Positions 13,001 to 27,584 of a stretch of 64,000 bases of DNA are shown here, piece by piece. Source of the stretch: Xestospongia muta (lineage: Eukaryota; Porifera; Demospongiae; Haplosclerida; Petrosiidae). Under the pieces are notes generated by a model. It did no database searches. It saw only the letters and a list, made by a program, of their open reading frames with translations, and had not been told where the DNA came from. The stretch covers positions 1,178,501-1,242,500 of the forward strand of contig OY848928.1 of NCBI GenBank assembly GCA_963693285.1, given 5' to 3'. The position numbers and the translations under genes are program-made. Position 1 is the first letter of the stretch. Each line of letters begins with the position of its first letter.

Positions 13001-13419
13001 ATATCAATAGCTAAAGAATTTAATAATTACTGTTAAAAAAATATCAACTTCACTTACAGTAAACTGTAATGTTGACGTGATAGGCTTTGTAATCTTCCTG
13101 TCCTATACAACTGTACTTACCACTGTCAGATTGTAATGCTGAGTTCAAGATTATGCTAATATTTCCAATCCATTTATCATTATAATACCACTGCACTGTG
13201 TTATTGCCACAATCACATTGTAGAGTTACATTACTCCCAACATAAACCAGTGTATCAGTGATGTTTTCAAACTGAGCTGTACTGACTTTAACAACAACTG
13301 TACATGTGTCTAAAGTTAAAATAAATAGACCCAGTACCTATAGTTATATGGAACTCACCTGCTTCAGTAAATACAAAAAAATAAGAGAAAAGGCATAGTA
13401 TAATCAGGAGAGTCCTCAT
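4001..13419 (-). CDS. receptor tyrosine phosphatase A (12 Ig, 5 FN3, TM, D1-D2)
   Basis: About 40 exons joined by hand at GT-AG sites close into one frame of about 2,370 codons. Exon 1 (13,359-13,419) gives the signal peptide MRTLLIILCLFSYFFVFTEA. Exons at 13,309 down to 9,160 encode twelve Ig-like domains (Cys...W...YxC; exon lengths 252, 318, 276, 258, 315, 333 nt, all phase 1). Exons at 9,114-7,351 encode five FN3 domains, 7,187-7,291 the TM helix, 7,133-6,334 tyrosine mini-exons, 6,287-5,166 phosphatase D1 and 5,117-4,001 phosphatase D2, ending near EYAEEM and TGA at 4,001. Family role: extracellular adhesion or ligand sensing coupled to phosphotyrosine removal at the plasma membrane. Oddities: the D1 WPD loop reads WADHG and the signature reads HCSAGVERTG; D2 reads VVCNDGVGRSG without the preceding His and without WPD. 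Catalysis may therefore be impaired. It lacks the TSP1 module and giant exon of B and C. Confidence 0.85.
4260..4277. repeat. (CA)n microsatellite in a D2 intron
   Basis: About 18 bp of CA repeat inside the short intron between the last two large D2 exons of receptor A. The same intron in the cassette at 14.9 kb and in receptor C at 37.67 kb has shorter, interrupted versions. Confidence 0.9.
6334..7133 (-). other. juxtamembrane tyrosine mini-exon array of receptor A
   Basis: After the TM exon and an 86-nt basic/acidic exon come small phase-1 exons, each encoding one tyrosine motif: 6,892-6,927 (DDYATFNIK), 6,807-6,845 (HEYDDFNFK), 6,635-6,673 (HDYVALDIK) and 6,334-6,399 (MPYENFEVF). A further unit at about 6,550-6,590 (VYDVFQLKK) appears skipped because its acceptor reads ACAA instead of ACAG; its length is a multiple of three, so skipping keeps the frame. 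The Y-x-x-hydrophobic spacing suggests phosphotyrosine docking or endocytic sorting sites; that function is inference. Confidence 0.65.
10353..11738 (-). repeat. tandemly duplicated Ig exon pair inside receptor A
   Basis: The exon pair 11,047-11,322 plus 11,368-11,685 and the pair 10,353-10,628 plus 10,679-10,996 are near-copies, offset by about 694 bp including introns. Exon lengths are identical (276 and 318 nt) and long stretches match, for example the [14 protein letters not shown] end. Receptors B and C carry only one such pair at this place. This points to a recent in-gene duplication that added two Ig domains to A. Confidence 0.8.
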
Positions 13420-13639
13420 GTTTAATGTCTAACAACTTGATCTCTTGATGACTGAGTGTTTTTCCACATAGTAATGGGTATATTTATTGTTTCTTTAATA
13501 CAATATCCACATAACTTTTAAGGGTACTACATCATCTTTATTGTCAATTTTATTAATGATTTTATGTTTACAAACACCCCAACAGTGGGAAGAAAGTAAC
13601 AAAATTAGAAAACACACAAATAGTCTAATGTTGTTTTGT

Positions 13640-14170
13640 AATTGATATTACATAGTCTAGTGTAGGATCTACAGAACATTAAACCAAATGTTACAACTAC
13701 AACTGTTAAAATCAAAACAACAGGCACACCAGTACTAGTAGGTTGTTCTACTATATAAAGGTGAAATTATGTTAACAGACAAAATCACTTTATCTTACCT
13801 AGAGCTGATAATGTGATATTGATGTTATTAGTACTCTCTCCAACCTTAGTACTAGCAGACACTGATATTACATAGTCTAGTGTAGAATCTAAACTACTTC
13901 TTATAACAGTACTAGTTTCATTAGATGATAAAGTTGTAACTCTTAATAGTTTACTAGTCTCCTCTCTCTTCCTATTACTACTAGTTAACTGAGCAGGTTG
14001 TACAGCCACAGTGTAGTTTCTAATGAAGCCTCTTGCCTCTACAAGAGTCTGAGCTAACCAACTAACTTTAATAAATGTCCTGTTTAACTATCTTCCTGTT
14101 ATATAGACACTCAGCTACTTTAGAAAATACAAAAAATAAAAGAATAAGTATATTATAATCATGTTTGATG
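13640..14170 (-). pseudogene. scrambled receptor scrap: signal-like stretch, FN3, extra TM
   Basis: On the minus strand this begins with a degenerate copy of receptor A's first exon (MIIIYLFFYFLYFL then stop). It continues into a broken piece of the last FN3 domain (RGFIRNYTVAVQP...[11 protein letters not shown], exon end near 13,800), then a hydrophobic segment VPVVLILTVVVVTFGLMF after an acceptor near 13,752. A second scrap of the same FN3 (DPTLDYVIS) follows near 13,670. Stops interrupt the FN3 start. It lies just upstream of receptor A and looks like the debris of an unequal exchange rather than a gene. Confidence 0.65.
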
Positions 14171-14659
14171 TCTAGTTAATTGATCTCTAAAAGTATTTAT
14201 TTATGCAGTAAAAAGACATGTTTTATTGCTTTCTTTAAAACAACACCCACATAACTCTTCTAAGGGTACAATATCATCTCTATTGTGAATTTTATTAATG
14301 ACTTTGTTGTTTACAAACACCCCAACTGTGGGAAGAAAGACACAAATTTAGTGAACACACAAATAGCCAAATGTTGTTTTCAATTTAAGTGGTTAAGTCC
14401 TTAATGGTATATATTCACATCAACATTATATAACATATTTTAAAGCTGACATTTCCTCTGCATGGCAATTATTACACTACAGCAAATACTACTGGTAGCA
14501 TCATAGGATATGAAAAGACTAAATGTTTGTTAATAAAGTAATAAGCCAGGGCTATTCCCTATGAAATATAAGAGTAAGTCAACACTAAATAACTAATCCT
14601 TATACAATAGCACTACTAGATCTAATAAGTCACTAAATACACATCTACAACAGTGATTG

Positions 14660-16899
<2,240 letters not shown>

Positions 16900-17414
16900 C
16901 AATGTTTCCTTCTAACAGCCATTAATTGTAATATTCTGTAGCTAGAAGATTTTGGTTCTAATGAATCCTAACCCGGTATCATTGTTACAAGAGATGATAT
17001 AATCATCGGTATTTCCTGATCCAATGATAGAGATGTTATACATGTCTGTAAAAAGAGAGAAACCATCCAAACAATAGCAACCTGGTTCCTGTAACACTAG
17101 TATTGTGTTATATTCCTACATAGCTGGTGTTGAGTTGAGAGTAGCACCATTTGTTTGATTCAATTTAGTTTGACAGGACAGTTTACAATCTGGATAAATA
17201 TCAGTTGAATGAGTTAACTGCAGTAGTAGACATAATAGTAAAGTTACAACAGTAACCATCTTGATAGCAATATACCTACAATAAAGGTCAACATGATACC
17301 ATGACACAGTTTGTTCACAACTGATATCTTTGGTTCATAAAGGCATAGAAAAGCGTCTTTTTATTTAAAGCTCTACTATATATAATATATCGCTACTAAA
17401 TACATTTATTACAC

Positions 17415-17440
17415 TATATATATATATATATATATATATA
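17415..17440. repeat. (TA)n microsatellite, 26 bp
   Basis: Pure TA run; the longest of three length variants at homologous positions in the duplicated blocks. Confidence 0.95.
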
Positions 17441-18150
17441 AGAAGAAACAAACTTACTTCAACTAACAGTGCAAAAGGGGTGAGGCCTAGTAGTTTGGCA
17501 GCTTATGAATCAACTTACATATTACAAATTGTATGTATAATTAATTAGTTTATGAATAAACTTACATTGAATATACAAACAGTACAAGAGACAACGTTTA
17601 TTGGTAAGCAATTATCAGACCACTATACTATAGTTCAGTCAATGTAGGGAGCACAAGTCCAACAACACATATGCTGGTAGTTTGACTGTGCACATAACTT
17701 AGTTCTTTTTATAAGTTTATAATAATTGGGATAGAGGTCACCATCACAATTTATAATAATTTGGAGAGAGGAGAACAAGTCAGGGGAGAAATGATAAACC
17801 CACAAGGATATGTGTTGAAGTACTTAAAATCAGGAGGTTTGGTTGTCCAGCACATTTCTTATCTGGTAGCACTACTTCAGTCAATAAGATGACAAATTGT
17901 ATGTACATCTTTGATATGTAGCCACTTCTACATTTCACACTAGACTAAAGAAATTATACTGACAACATTCTAGTTTGTGTCTCAGTGCATGGTATACAAA
18001 ATGGCATCTCTATGATTATTGGCAGAAGGCTAATAGTGACATTAATTATATTATTTTAGAAGTGAAATTTGTGTAGCAATGATGTGTTAGTGTAACATTT
18101 ATGCACTTAGCTGTATACATTATAGATTTACTTCACCAAAAGAAACCTAT

Positions 18151-18452
18151 TTAGTCCAATGCATCTTTCTTAAGTGGTTGAAATGCTAGTCCACTACCAA
18201 CATAGATAAATGTGACAGTAGCTGGTGCAATCTGAACTTCATTCACTTTACCATTGATAATACATGAATCTGAAAATGAAATAAATATTATATACACTTA
18301 CTTGGTGTAAGAAATATAAAAATGAAACAATATACACAAACTATCTAAAAACAGTCTACATTTTATGAAGTAAAAGAAGTGGAGTTAGAATTATAAAATG
18401 TTATTACATAATTTCTTGCTGAGTTGCTGTCTCCTCAACAAAAGTTGTCTTG
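18151..18452 (-). other. two small conserved exons, copy 2
   Basis: Exon a 18,408-18,452 and exon b 18,151-18,269. The GT donor after TTAT is present, so RQLLLRRQQLSKKL joins in frame to SCIINGKV...KKDALD and a stop. Compared with copy 1 the end reads AFQPL rather than ALRPL. No upstream start is recognised. Confidence 0.4.
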
Positions 18453-18808
18453 CTAAAGAATGAGATAAAGAATAAAATCAGAGTTTGCTTATAACAAATT
18501 ATAAATCCAAGTCTTGGTATACATCCAATAAAACAACAATACTTCTCATCGGTTTTAAATCCATATCACACTGTCATAGCTATTTCATTATATAAGAAAT
18601 TTAGTTCATTCACTCACAATTTTATTAACAAAAATATTTGCATGTATCAATTTTCAGCTAATATTTATGATACCAAAACAATAGAACAAACTAAACAAAC
18701 TAAGTTTTACTAGACTACATTGTATAGTTATAACTACAGCTATACTGTCACATATTGTGTTTGAATTTCTCATATTTTCACATTTCTTTTGTATATTCTG
18801 CTAGAACT

Positions 18809-21800
18809 TCATGACAAATATGTACTGCTCCTAACAATAACAAAATTATCACTTACTATATCTACTATACTAAAACATACCACTTCTTGGACCTGTCCTG
18901 TTCTCTGACTAATGTACAAGATAAAAAGATCAATTGCAAATACATCAATATATAAATATATTGACAAAATATAACTTACTCTCTTTTAATTCAATTTCTT
19001 TATGTTCACATTTCTTGTTTTCTTCCTTGTCAAACATATTTTTATTATAATATCGAGATTTCATACTACAAAAAGCAAAATGTTAAAATGATAATGAATG
19101 AACTAACATTATTATTATGATAAATATTATCATCATAAGAAGTATTGTTGTTACAACAAGTAAGCTAACGAATATTGTTACTGGAAGATTTGAAGAATTT
19201 GTTGTGACTGAGTCTGAAAAACAAAGGAATAAAAATCACTGGATGTGATACACAAGTTCTTTATTGCTTTACCTAGAGCTGATAATGTGATATTGACGTT
19301 ATTAGTACTCTCTCCAACCTTAGTACTAGCAGACACTGATATTATATAGTCTAGTGTAGGATCTAAACTACTTGTTATAACAGTACTAGTTTCATTAGAT
19401 GATGATGTTGTAACTCTTAATAGTTCACTAGTCTCCTCTCTCTTTCTATTACTACTAGTTAAATGAGCAGGTTGTACAGTCACGGTGTAGTTTGTAACGA
19501 AGCCTCTTGCCTTTACAAGACTCAGAGCTAACCAACTAATTTCAATAGATGTTCTATTCAACCATCTCCCTGTTATATTCTGAGGACCATATTGAGGAAC
19601 TAAATGTTACAAATTGAAAACTAATTGTATAATCTTTATTAACTTACTTCCTTCTTGTGTAAAGAACACATCAGTAAAAACAGCTTCTCCTCTTCCTTTA
19701 ATAGTAGCTCCAGCCACAGATATAGTGTATGGTATAAATGGAGCTATTAGATCAAAACATTAACTAGTAACACAAATACTGGTTTACCCAGAGTTATGTC
19801 TACTACATGATTACTGCCAGTTGATGATGAGTTAAAAGTGTCCACTAGATCAAGAACATATATCTTTAACTCATAGAAAATAATGACACCATTGGGAATA
19901 AGAGGACTACTCCAATGTACACGAACTGTACTACTGTTTAATATAGTAACTGTGATATTAGGTACTTGTTCTGGAACTGAAATATGAAATTCAGTAAATG
20001 ACTTATCATGATCAAACACACTCACTGTCTTCATCAGTTAGTCCTATAGCTGTTATTGGTGGTCCCATACCAATTCTTGTTTCTCCAAATATAGAACATG
20101 TGTATTTAGTATATGGACTTAGATCTGATACTAGTGTCATTGTAGTACTGGTTACTACAGTGTGGTTCTTGTTGTTCTCTCCTATACAGTTAATAGTATA
20201 CCTAGTGATGATACCATTGGGTATTAATGGTGGTGACCAGGATAAATGTAGAGCAAATGAATTAATGATGATTATGTTCAGATTTGTAGGAGAACTTCCA
20301 GGTCCTATAAAAAACAAACTGATAGTAAGTATTTCAAAATATACTATCTTACTGTCTTCATCTGTTCTCACTACAATGTTAGTAGATGGTCCTTCACCAA
20401 CACTGGTAGATGCACTAAGATTACAGGGATAGTTAGTGTATGGTAGAAGATTGCTCAATAAATATGAAGTGTCTTGAATCTGAAGATGTTCCACAGTTGT
20501 CAAATGTGTTAAGTTGTAATAACTACATTTTAAAGAATAATGTGTTATGTTGCCATTCCTTAAATGTATTAAAGGTGGTAGCCATGAAAACAATATGTTA
20601 TTTGATGTTATTTCAATGGAAGTTAAATTCTGTGGCTCACCAGATGGTACTATAAAAACGATATTAAAAATTATTGATATTTTTATTAAAACATACCAGT
20701 CTCCTCAGTATAGAAACTACTATAGTTAGAGTTAACTATTCCTACAGTGTTGATAGTAGAGATGTAGTAATCATATTTTACACCTGGATATAGATCAGTG
20801 AGGAGAATAGAATATATCTTGTTTCTTAGTTCAATAAATTCATTGATATCAGTAGTTCCTCTAACAATGTCACTAATGTTACTGAGTTTATTGAGAGATG
20901 TGTTGTAGTGAACAGTGTAGTTTTCAGGTGTAACACCTGTTACTATCCATGAGATATTAACTGAAGTACTTGTAATGTCTGTTGTTTTCAATATGACAGG
21001 AATATTTGGGAGTCTAGAACCTTTAGTAATTCAATAACAGTAACATTGTATCTTGCAAATCTTACCTTTAACAATCACTGTGATATTATTGGAGTAGTAT
21101 TCTGTGATAACTGACTCTTTCAGTAGAAAGTTACTGGAACAAGTAAATGTATAATTTCCAGATATATTCAATGTCATTAGTAATTGACTACAATTACCCA
21201 ATGTATTACTGTGTTTAGTAACATTATGTGAAGTACTTCCATTGTGTATAAATGACCACTCAGTTCTCATTGATGTCAGTAGTTCTGTTGATTTATAATA
21301 TGAACAACAGTTTATAGTTACTTCATTATATCCTGGATAATCCAGTAATATAGGATGACTTGTATTAATGACAACTCTAATATCTATAGTATAAATTACT
21401 CTAATAATGACAATCAAATAATTAAATACTTACCAATCACAGTTAGTTTCACATTAGTTGTAGCACTTTTTCCAATAACAAAAGGAGATTCCTTAAAGAC
21501 AGTAACTAGACACGTGTACACTCCTGTATTTGACACATTCAGATTATATAGTTGAAGTAATGAGGACTGTGATAAGTTATCAGAAGATAGTGTGGTTGTG
21601 TAGTTCTTTAATAGTTCTTGTTTATTTCTCCATTTAAAGTGTGTGGTAACTGTCTCATCCACAATATTGTAGGTATCATTTAATGTAACATCACAAGTTA
21701 GGTTAATGTTAGAACCACTATTGTAATAGGGCTCCAATGAAGACATTGTCACAATTATATCAGGTACTGTATTGAAAAAATTAAACAAAATTATCATGTG

Positions 21801-24800
21801 GAGATATCCTGCTATATATCAATCAAATGTAATGTAGTAATATTGTAATATAAGTGATAAGACAGTGAATTTAAAAAAATATTACAACTCACTTTGTACA
21901 GTTACAGTGGTACTAGCTGTCATATTTCTTGTCTTATCATTACCAATCCAAGCTACACAGGAGTAGATACCAACTAATGAAGTTTTGATTGGATTGATTT
22001 GTAACTTTTGTCTAAAAACATGTCCAAAGTGTATTAGTTCAAGATTAGTAAGTGTGTAATGAGAAGTATTATCAATTTTTTGACCATTCCTTTGCCACTC
22101 AATGTTGACTAAATGGATACCATGAGGATCAATCATAGTATTCAGGATACCATTGCATACTAAATGTTTGCTAATGTTAATGAATTGGACATAAGTGTCT
22201 AAAATAATAAAAATAATATTTTATAATACGTGAGTACATCACTAACCTTTAACAGTGACAGTAATAGTTCTGTTCTGTACTTCACAACTTGATGGATTTG
22301 TATTTACAGATATAGTACATGTATGTTGTGTACTATTAAGAGATAATATCACTGTAGGTAGAACTAATATATTGTTAATAACCACAGTACTACCACTTGA
22401 GTTACTCCATTTTATACTTAAACCTGTCAATGTACTGTTCACACATTGTATTTCAGCTCTACTACCCCATATTAAGTTTTTAAAATGGTCAATATTCTTG
22501 TCAATGATATTACTCTCTGAAACTAAAGCAAATCGATTGCATTATAATAAAATTTAGGTTCATAGTTTACCTTTTAAACATAGATCAGTAGTTCTAATAG
22601 TAGCATTATGTCCAACAATATTAGTACTACAAGTGTATATTCCAGCATCACTTGTCTGTACATGTGATATAGTTAGTGTAGTAATGAATAATGATGAGAA
22701 GGTTGATGTTGGTGAAATAGAAATGTGTTCATCAGTTATAGAGATATTGTTATGAAACCATTTGATTTGTAGAGAAGATATAGTTGGACCAATTTCATTA
22801 TTAAGAGTGATGTTACATTGAATTATTACCATATCACCAATGGTATGGGATTGGACAGGATCAATAGAAACTGATGATACTCTAGTGTCTGAAAATTAAA
22901 GAAACAACAATACTGCAAAGTTTAATATTATTACTTACGTCTTACAGTGAGTATAATATTTCTTGTTAAGTTTGTAGACAGCAAATTTGATGATACATGA
23001 CATGTATATACTAAACTGTTATAAGATGGTATCACTGGGTTTAATATTAGTTGTTCTGACATAATAGTACCACCATTATTAGGTAACAACCATATTATAT
23101 CACTGTTAGATATAGAGGGTATTGTAGTACAGGTAATGATAGCTTTACTACCAACAATAACATCAGTATAGTCACCAGCAATAATGATATTGGGAACTAT
23201 CATAGTAGTAGATGAAATTATATTGATAATATTTTGTCTGTCAGTAATAAATGCTGTCCTATCTCCAGGTCTATAGTACACAGATAATGGACCAAGTTCA
23301 AAGCCAATACTATCTCTTATTCTTGGTTCAGTGTCGGTGGTCCTGTATTGAATTACTCTGTTAGCTTGTACATTAAATATATTTCCTCCTCCAATTCTAC
23401 TCCCAATCAAAGTGTTCGAGCTGTAAGAAAGATCATCAGTATCTCCAAGATCATAACGTTCAACACTGGCATCCAGAATAATAATATCACTACCTCCGAT
23501 TGTTAACACACTCTGTCCAAGTGAATCGTTATGTACACCTATACCAAACACAGGATTGTTAACAAGATCAATTACATTGGGTTCATTGACAAGAACAGCT
23601 TGGTTACTCATGACATAGAGTCGATAAGAACTGTCCACTGATATTGTCTCATCTGAAGCACTAGGATAGATAAAAATATTTTGTGCACCAGCTCTGTAGT
23701 ATGTTAACTGAGAAATACCAGTAAATGGTCCTCTAGAGTCAGCAGGTGATAGAGTAATAGTACCACCATTATATCGAATGGAATCACCATTTCGTAAAGC
23801 CAAACTCATAAAGCCTGTGATATCAACAATATTATTACCATTCAGTGTCAATGAGGTAACACCATTACGCCATGTTGTTGTGAAGGTAGCAGTACTGGCA
23901 GTAATTGTTTGAGTGGTAGTAGCAGAAGTGATAGCATTTTGTGTAGACTGAGATGCTGTGAAAAAAGCAGTGTCACCACTGATATATAAAACGCCAGGTC
24001 CTGAGACAGGGGGAATACTACCTCCATTAATTGAAAATATATTACCACCAGTGGAAGTCTCAGATGCAAAAAATGCAATACCAGGGATATTGTTTGAAGA
24101 ATATAATAGTTGTTGTTGTACATGTGTTAGTGTAACTCCTGAGGCTATGTTGATAGTTTGAGATATGTCAGATAATGTTATCACATTAAATCCTACAAAG
24201 TGTACAGCATTACTGGAGACAGTGAACTGAGCTGTAGGAGTCCCTCCACTTCTAAAAAAGTCTATAATTTGTTGGAAGATATTATTAGTTATCCTTGAAC
24301 CAACAGAAAACACAGCATTTTTATTGTTGATAAAAAAGGAATCGTACTCCAGAAATGAAGTCTCTGTATTTTGAAATGGAGTATCCTCAAAACCTCTATC
24401 TCCAATACGAATAACTCGATCAATAGGTGAATAACTAGATGAACCAACTTGTAGAAATTTAGAAGATGAAAAATAGCTCACTGCTCCAGCAAAATTGTTT
24501 AAAACAGTAGAAGATGTTATAATGATAGCTCTTTGTGTAGAAAACTCAAAGTTAAATGAGACATTCCCTCCATTGACAATGCTAACACTAAATGCAGTAC
24601 CAAGAGTTTTGAATAGGTTAGTATTTAAAGTATCACTCTGAGAATAGACAGCAACAAATTGGTTTGAAAATCTATCTTGACGAACAAGAAGCAACCCAGT
24701 AGGTACATCCTGAGCTCCTTTAGTACCACTAAATACATATGCAATACCCAAGGAAGAAATATAGTAGTATGTGGTGATACCAGCTGCTGTAAAGTCTGCT

Positions 24801-27519
24801 ACTCCAGTAGAATATGTAACATTATTTCCAGAATATGTCACTGTCTCATTACTGGTGTTGAGATAACGTACAAAACTATAGCCAGATAGTTGTATCACTG
24901 TTGTACCATCAATAACCAAATTGTTACCAATAGTAATAGTGGAAGGATTAGTCACTTGAAAACTAGCACCACTACTAAAACCTCCACCACCAGGAAGAAT
25001 TATATGAGTGAAGGTATATTGAATACGTTGTGTATTAAAGATGATTATAATTGTCACTGTATTGTCATTGGCTACTTGAATGTTGACTATTGAGGAGGTG
25101 TTTAAATGAAATGATCCTGGTGTATAAGGAGGATCTGGAGGTGGATCTAGATAATAAAATATATAATAATTGTTTGAAAATTGTCTCCTTGTTTTGTTGT
25201 TTGTATAATGATGAAGCCATAAATAAAAGACTCACCCTATTAATGCATTATTGATATAAAGCAGCCAAAGTCAGTAATAAGTGAATGAATAAAAAGTATT
25301 TTATTTGTTGATACTGATATCTTAGATTTTCCACTTAAAAAGGATTGTGATGTTATAACTAAGGTCTTACTTACCATAGGCTAATCAATATGATTTAAGT
25401 CCAATACTGAGTTACCACAAATTTAAAGTTTTTTAAATTACTAGTTTCCATTCTTTTAGGTATATACATGTATACTAAGTTTGACATAAGAGTAAAGAGT
25501 CACTTGTCTGGTCAGAGAGAGTTTACAATAGGAAGTGCCTATAGGTACAGCAGGGAGTCACACCTACTCTGTATGGTTACTAGTTAGGGTTTAGAGGGTG
25601 GAAATCAGTTTAATATACAATGAAGCATGTACTTCCTGCCGGACCTGACTTTAGAATATTATGTCTCTGCAGCTTTAATTTTTGATCTAGCAGATCATAG
25701 GTGACCCATTAAACCATTTACTCAAAACAGAACCATAACAATGGCAGTTATGGGTTTGAAAGAGTTATATAATCCTTGATAGAACAGCTTACTACTGCAA
25801 GGCATTGCAGCAGCTACAGTCACTTTTGCAGTAATAAACCAGTGTATTGGGAGTGAAATGGATGAGAAACAGATGACCTTGATGATGACATTAATCAACT
25901 ACTATCTTTTAAATACTTAGCTTGATGAATGGAATTATACATTGTACTATTGAATAATACAATATAAATTCACTGCTCTTTACTGGGGACAGATATATAT
26001 GGGTTTTGTGCCTTTGACAATAACCCATTATTTTGTGATGAGAAAAGCATAATTGTAGCGTTCATAGTATAATACATTATAAGAAAAATATCTATGTTAT
26101 CTTACTTGAGTCACAGCTCTGTTGATTACAGATCTCAAACCACACAGGTTGTCCACTACTAAAATAATCATTGAAAGGACAGCAGATTTCAGTAACGGTA
26201 AGTGAACAAATTGGATAAACAACACCATCTTGATCTACACACTCTGGTATCATAGTCCTCACACCACCACCACAAGAGACAGTACACTGAAGAGAAAAAG
26301 ATAAATCTTAAATCATGGTTTTATCACAAATGGTTTAACAATTTAACTGTGACCAATGAACTCTCACTTTACAATCTGATAAAGGAGAGGAAATGGATTC
26401 CAAATGAAAGTCCACCAGACCACCACCCAAATTATTTTATGTTACAGGTCATGCATAAAGTTCAATATATTGTATCTTAATATATGTTCTTACATTTGAA
26501 GGATCATTTGTTATAACAGTGACCATCCTTGTGGCTTGTCTCTTTACCTGTATAAATAATAATAAATCACACAGCTATGCCAGTATATAATTATATCCAC
26601 CATACTATTTTAATCTATCTGGATATGTTTATCAATTTAAGTTTAACTATTGTCAAAACATACCTAGAGCTGATATGTGATAAATTATAATGTACTATGT
26701 ATAGCATTTATCTTTAGTTGTTGCTATTCATTAAAAATATTTGCTACAATTTTTTGAAAAAAGTGGAAACATACTTAACATTTATAGCCTCGATTTATCC
26801 ACCACAGCTAGGTGACAATTCATTGAACATGATATGATCATAGTTTATGTTTATGCATCTGATTTGTAATATTTCCAAATAAGGTTACGTATGTTAACAA
26901 AAACTAGCTTATAACTCAATTATAGTTAGGAAGGTGATTACAATAACATGTGGTCATGTTACTATAGATTTTACTAGATGCATATAATGAATTTAATCAT
27001 TATAATTGTACTACCTACTGGTAAGATATCATTTAGTCTTACTGATAGTGTCTGAATTTTCCAATAGTAGCTAAACCTTTGTTACTTAAAACCCATGTAG
27101 CATGAAAATTTAAATTTGCTAAATAATAATCACCACAATAAACTATAGCTTGGTTTTAATGAAAACCACATAGCATGAAAATTTAACAAGAATAAACACT
27201 TAAAGTAGCTATGGACAGGACAACAAAAACCATTAGCCAAAATTTGTTAAATAATAATTTTCCCAAAACTATGGCTGAGCTTTTATAGAATCAAATCATG
27301 CACTTTACATGATTCTGTGAACAAATGTTACAAAGCGGGAGCTAATTATGGAGTCAAACAGTAAACTGTTTTCATTTCAATTTCAAGCACATACTATTAA
27401 ATGTGATCTTACAACAACCAGCTTCATTGTTGCAAACATTAACTAAATAAGAGAAAAGAGAGTAACATTATATAAGTCTCTATTAACATACTTACTAAAA
27501 TAATCCCAACAGGAGCCAT
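18809..27519 (-). CDS. phosphatase-less receptor B (TSP1, giant exon, 6 Ig, 5 FN3, TM)
   Basis: Exons: 27,496-27,519 and 27,413-27,442 (signal peptide [18 protein letters not shown]), 26,494-26,547, 26,106-26,286 (TSP1-like [11 protein letters not shown]), 22,939-25,146 (one 2,208-nt exon: unknown cysteine-free domain plus an Ig), Ig exons 22,571-22,888, 22,247-22,522, 21,893-22,198, 21,434-21,766 and 21,066-21,383, FN3 exons 20,697-21,020 to 19,273-19,599, TM 19,108-19,213 and a cytoplasmic exon 18,980-19,065. The reading frame holds through the ectodomain (about 1,920 aa). Just after the cytoplasmic exon the sequence jumps to the end of D2, so the tyrosine mini-exons, D1 and most of D2 are gone. 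Residual D2 exons could add about 18 residues and a stop near 18,809, but a lost T shifts their frame. It would be a receptor with no catalytic domain, either a decoy or co-receptor, or a gene on its way to decay. The 3' end is the least certain part. Confidence 0.75.
22939..25146 (-). other. giant exon: cysteine-free beta-repeat domain plus Ig (receptor B)
   Basis: A single exon in phase 1 starts at a proline-rich segment ([12 protein letters not shown]) and runs for about 640 residues without any cysteine, then enters an Ig domain (IITCTTIP...YTCHVSSN). The cysteine-free part is rich in Ser, Thr, Asn, Gly, Ile and Val. It repeats a hairpin-like pattern of two hydrophobic strands around a polar turn: [98 protein letters not shown]. 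Several NxS/T sites suggest glycosylation. I do not recognise the fold. Receptor A has only the terminal Ig at the homologous place. Confidence 0.75.
25370..25425. mobile_element. solo end of a foldback/MITE family
   Basis: About 55 bp (CTTACCATAGGCTAATC ... GTCCAATACTGAG) match the left arm of the MITE at about 29,205-29,260. A diverged twin lies at 46,900-46,950 in the homologous intron of receptor C, so the insertion predates the duplication. Only one arm is seen. Confidence 0.5.
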
Positions 27520-27584
27520 GTCACATACACTTCTCTAACCAGGAGTTTAAAATAAACCGTAAAACACTCAAAACTTAAGATTAC

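Larger units (their letters stand above)
17260..18808. other. intergenic copy of the 2.5-4.0 kb block
   Basis: Nearly the same sequence as 2,513-4,000 and 36,001-37,414: a (TA)n tract, a decayed ShKT-like exon near 17,640-17,760 and the two small conserved exons at 18,151-18,452. No complete gene is seen. Confidence 0.6.

Noticed and set aside
23848..24123. Alternative minus-strand frame inside the giant exon (also at 45,409)
   Set aside because: Out of frame with the 2.2-kb open exon; low-complexity Leu-rich translation.
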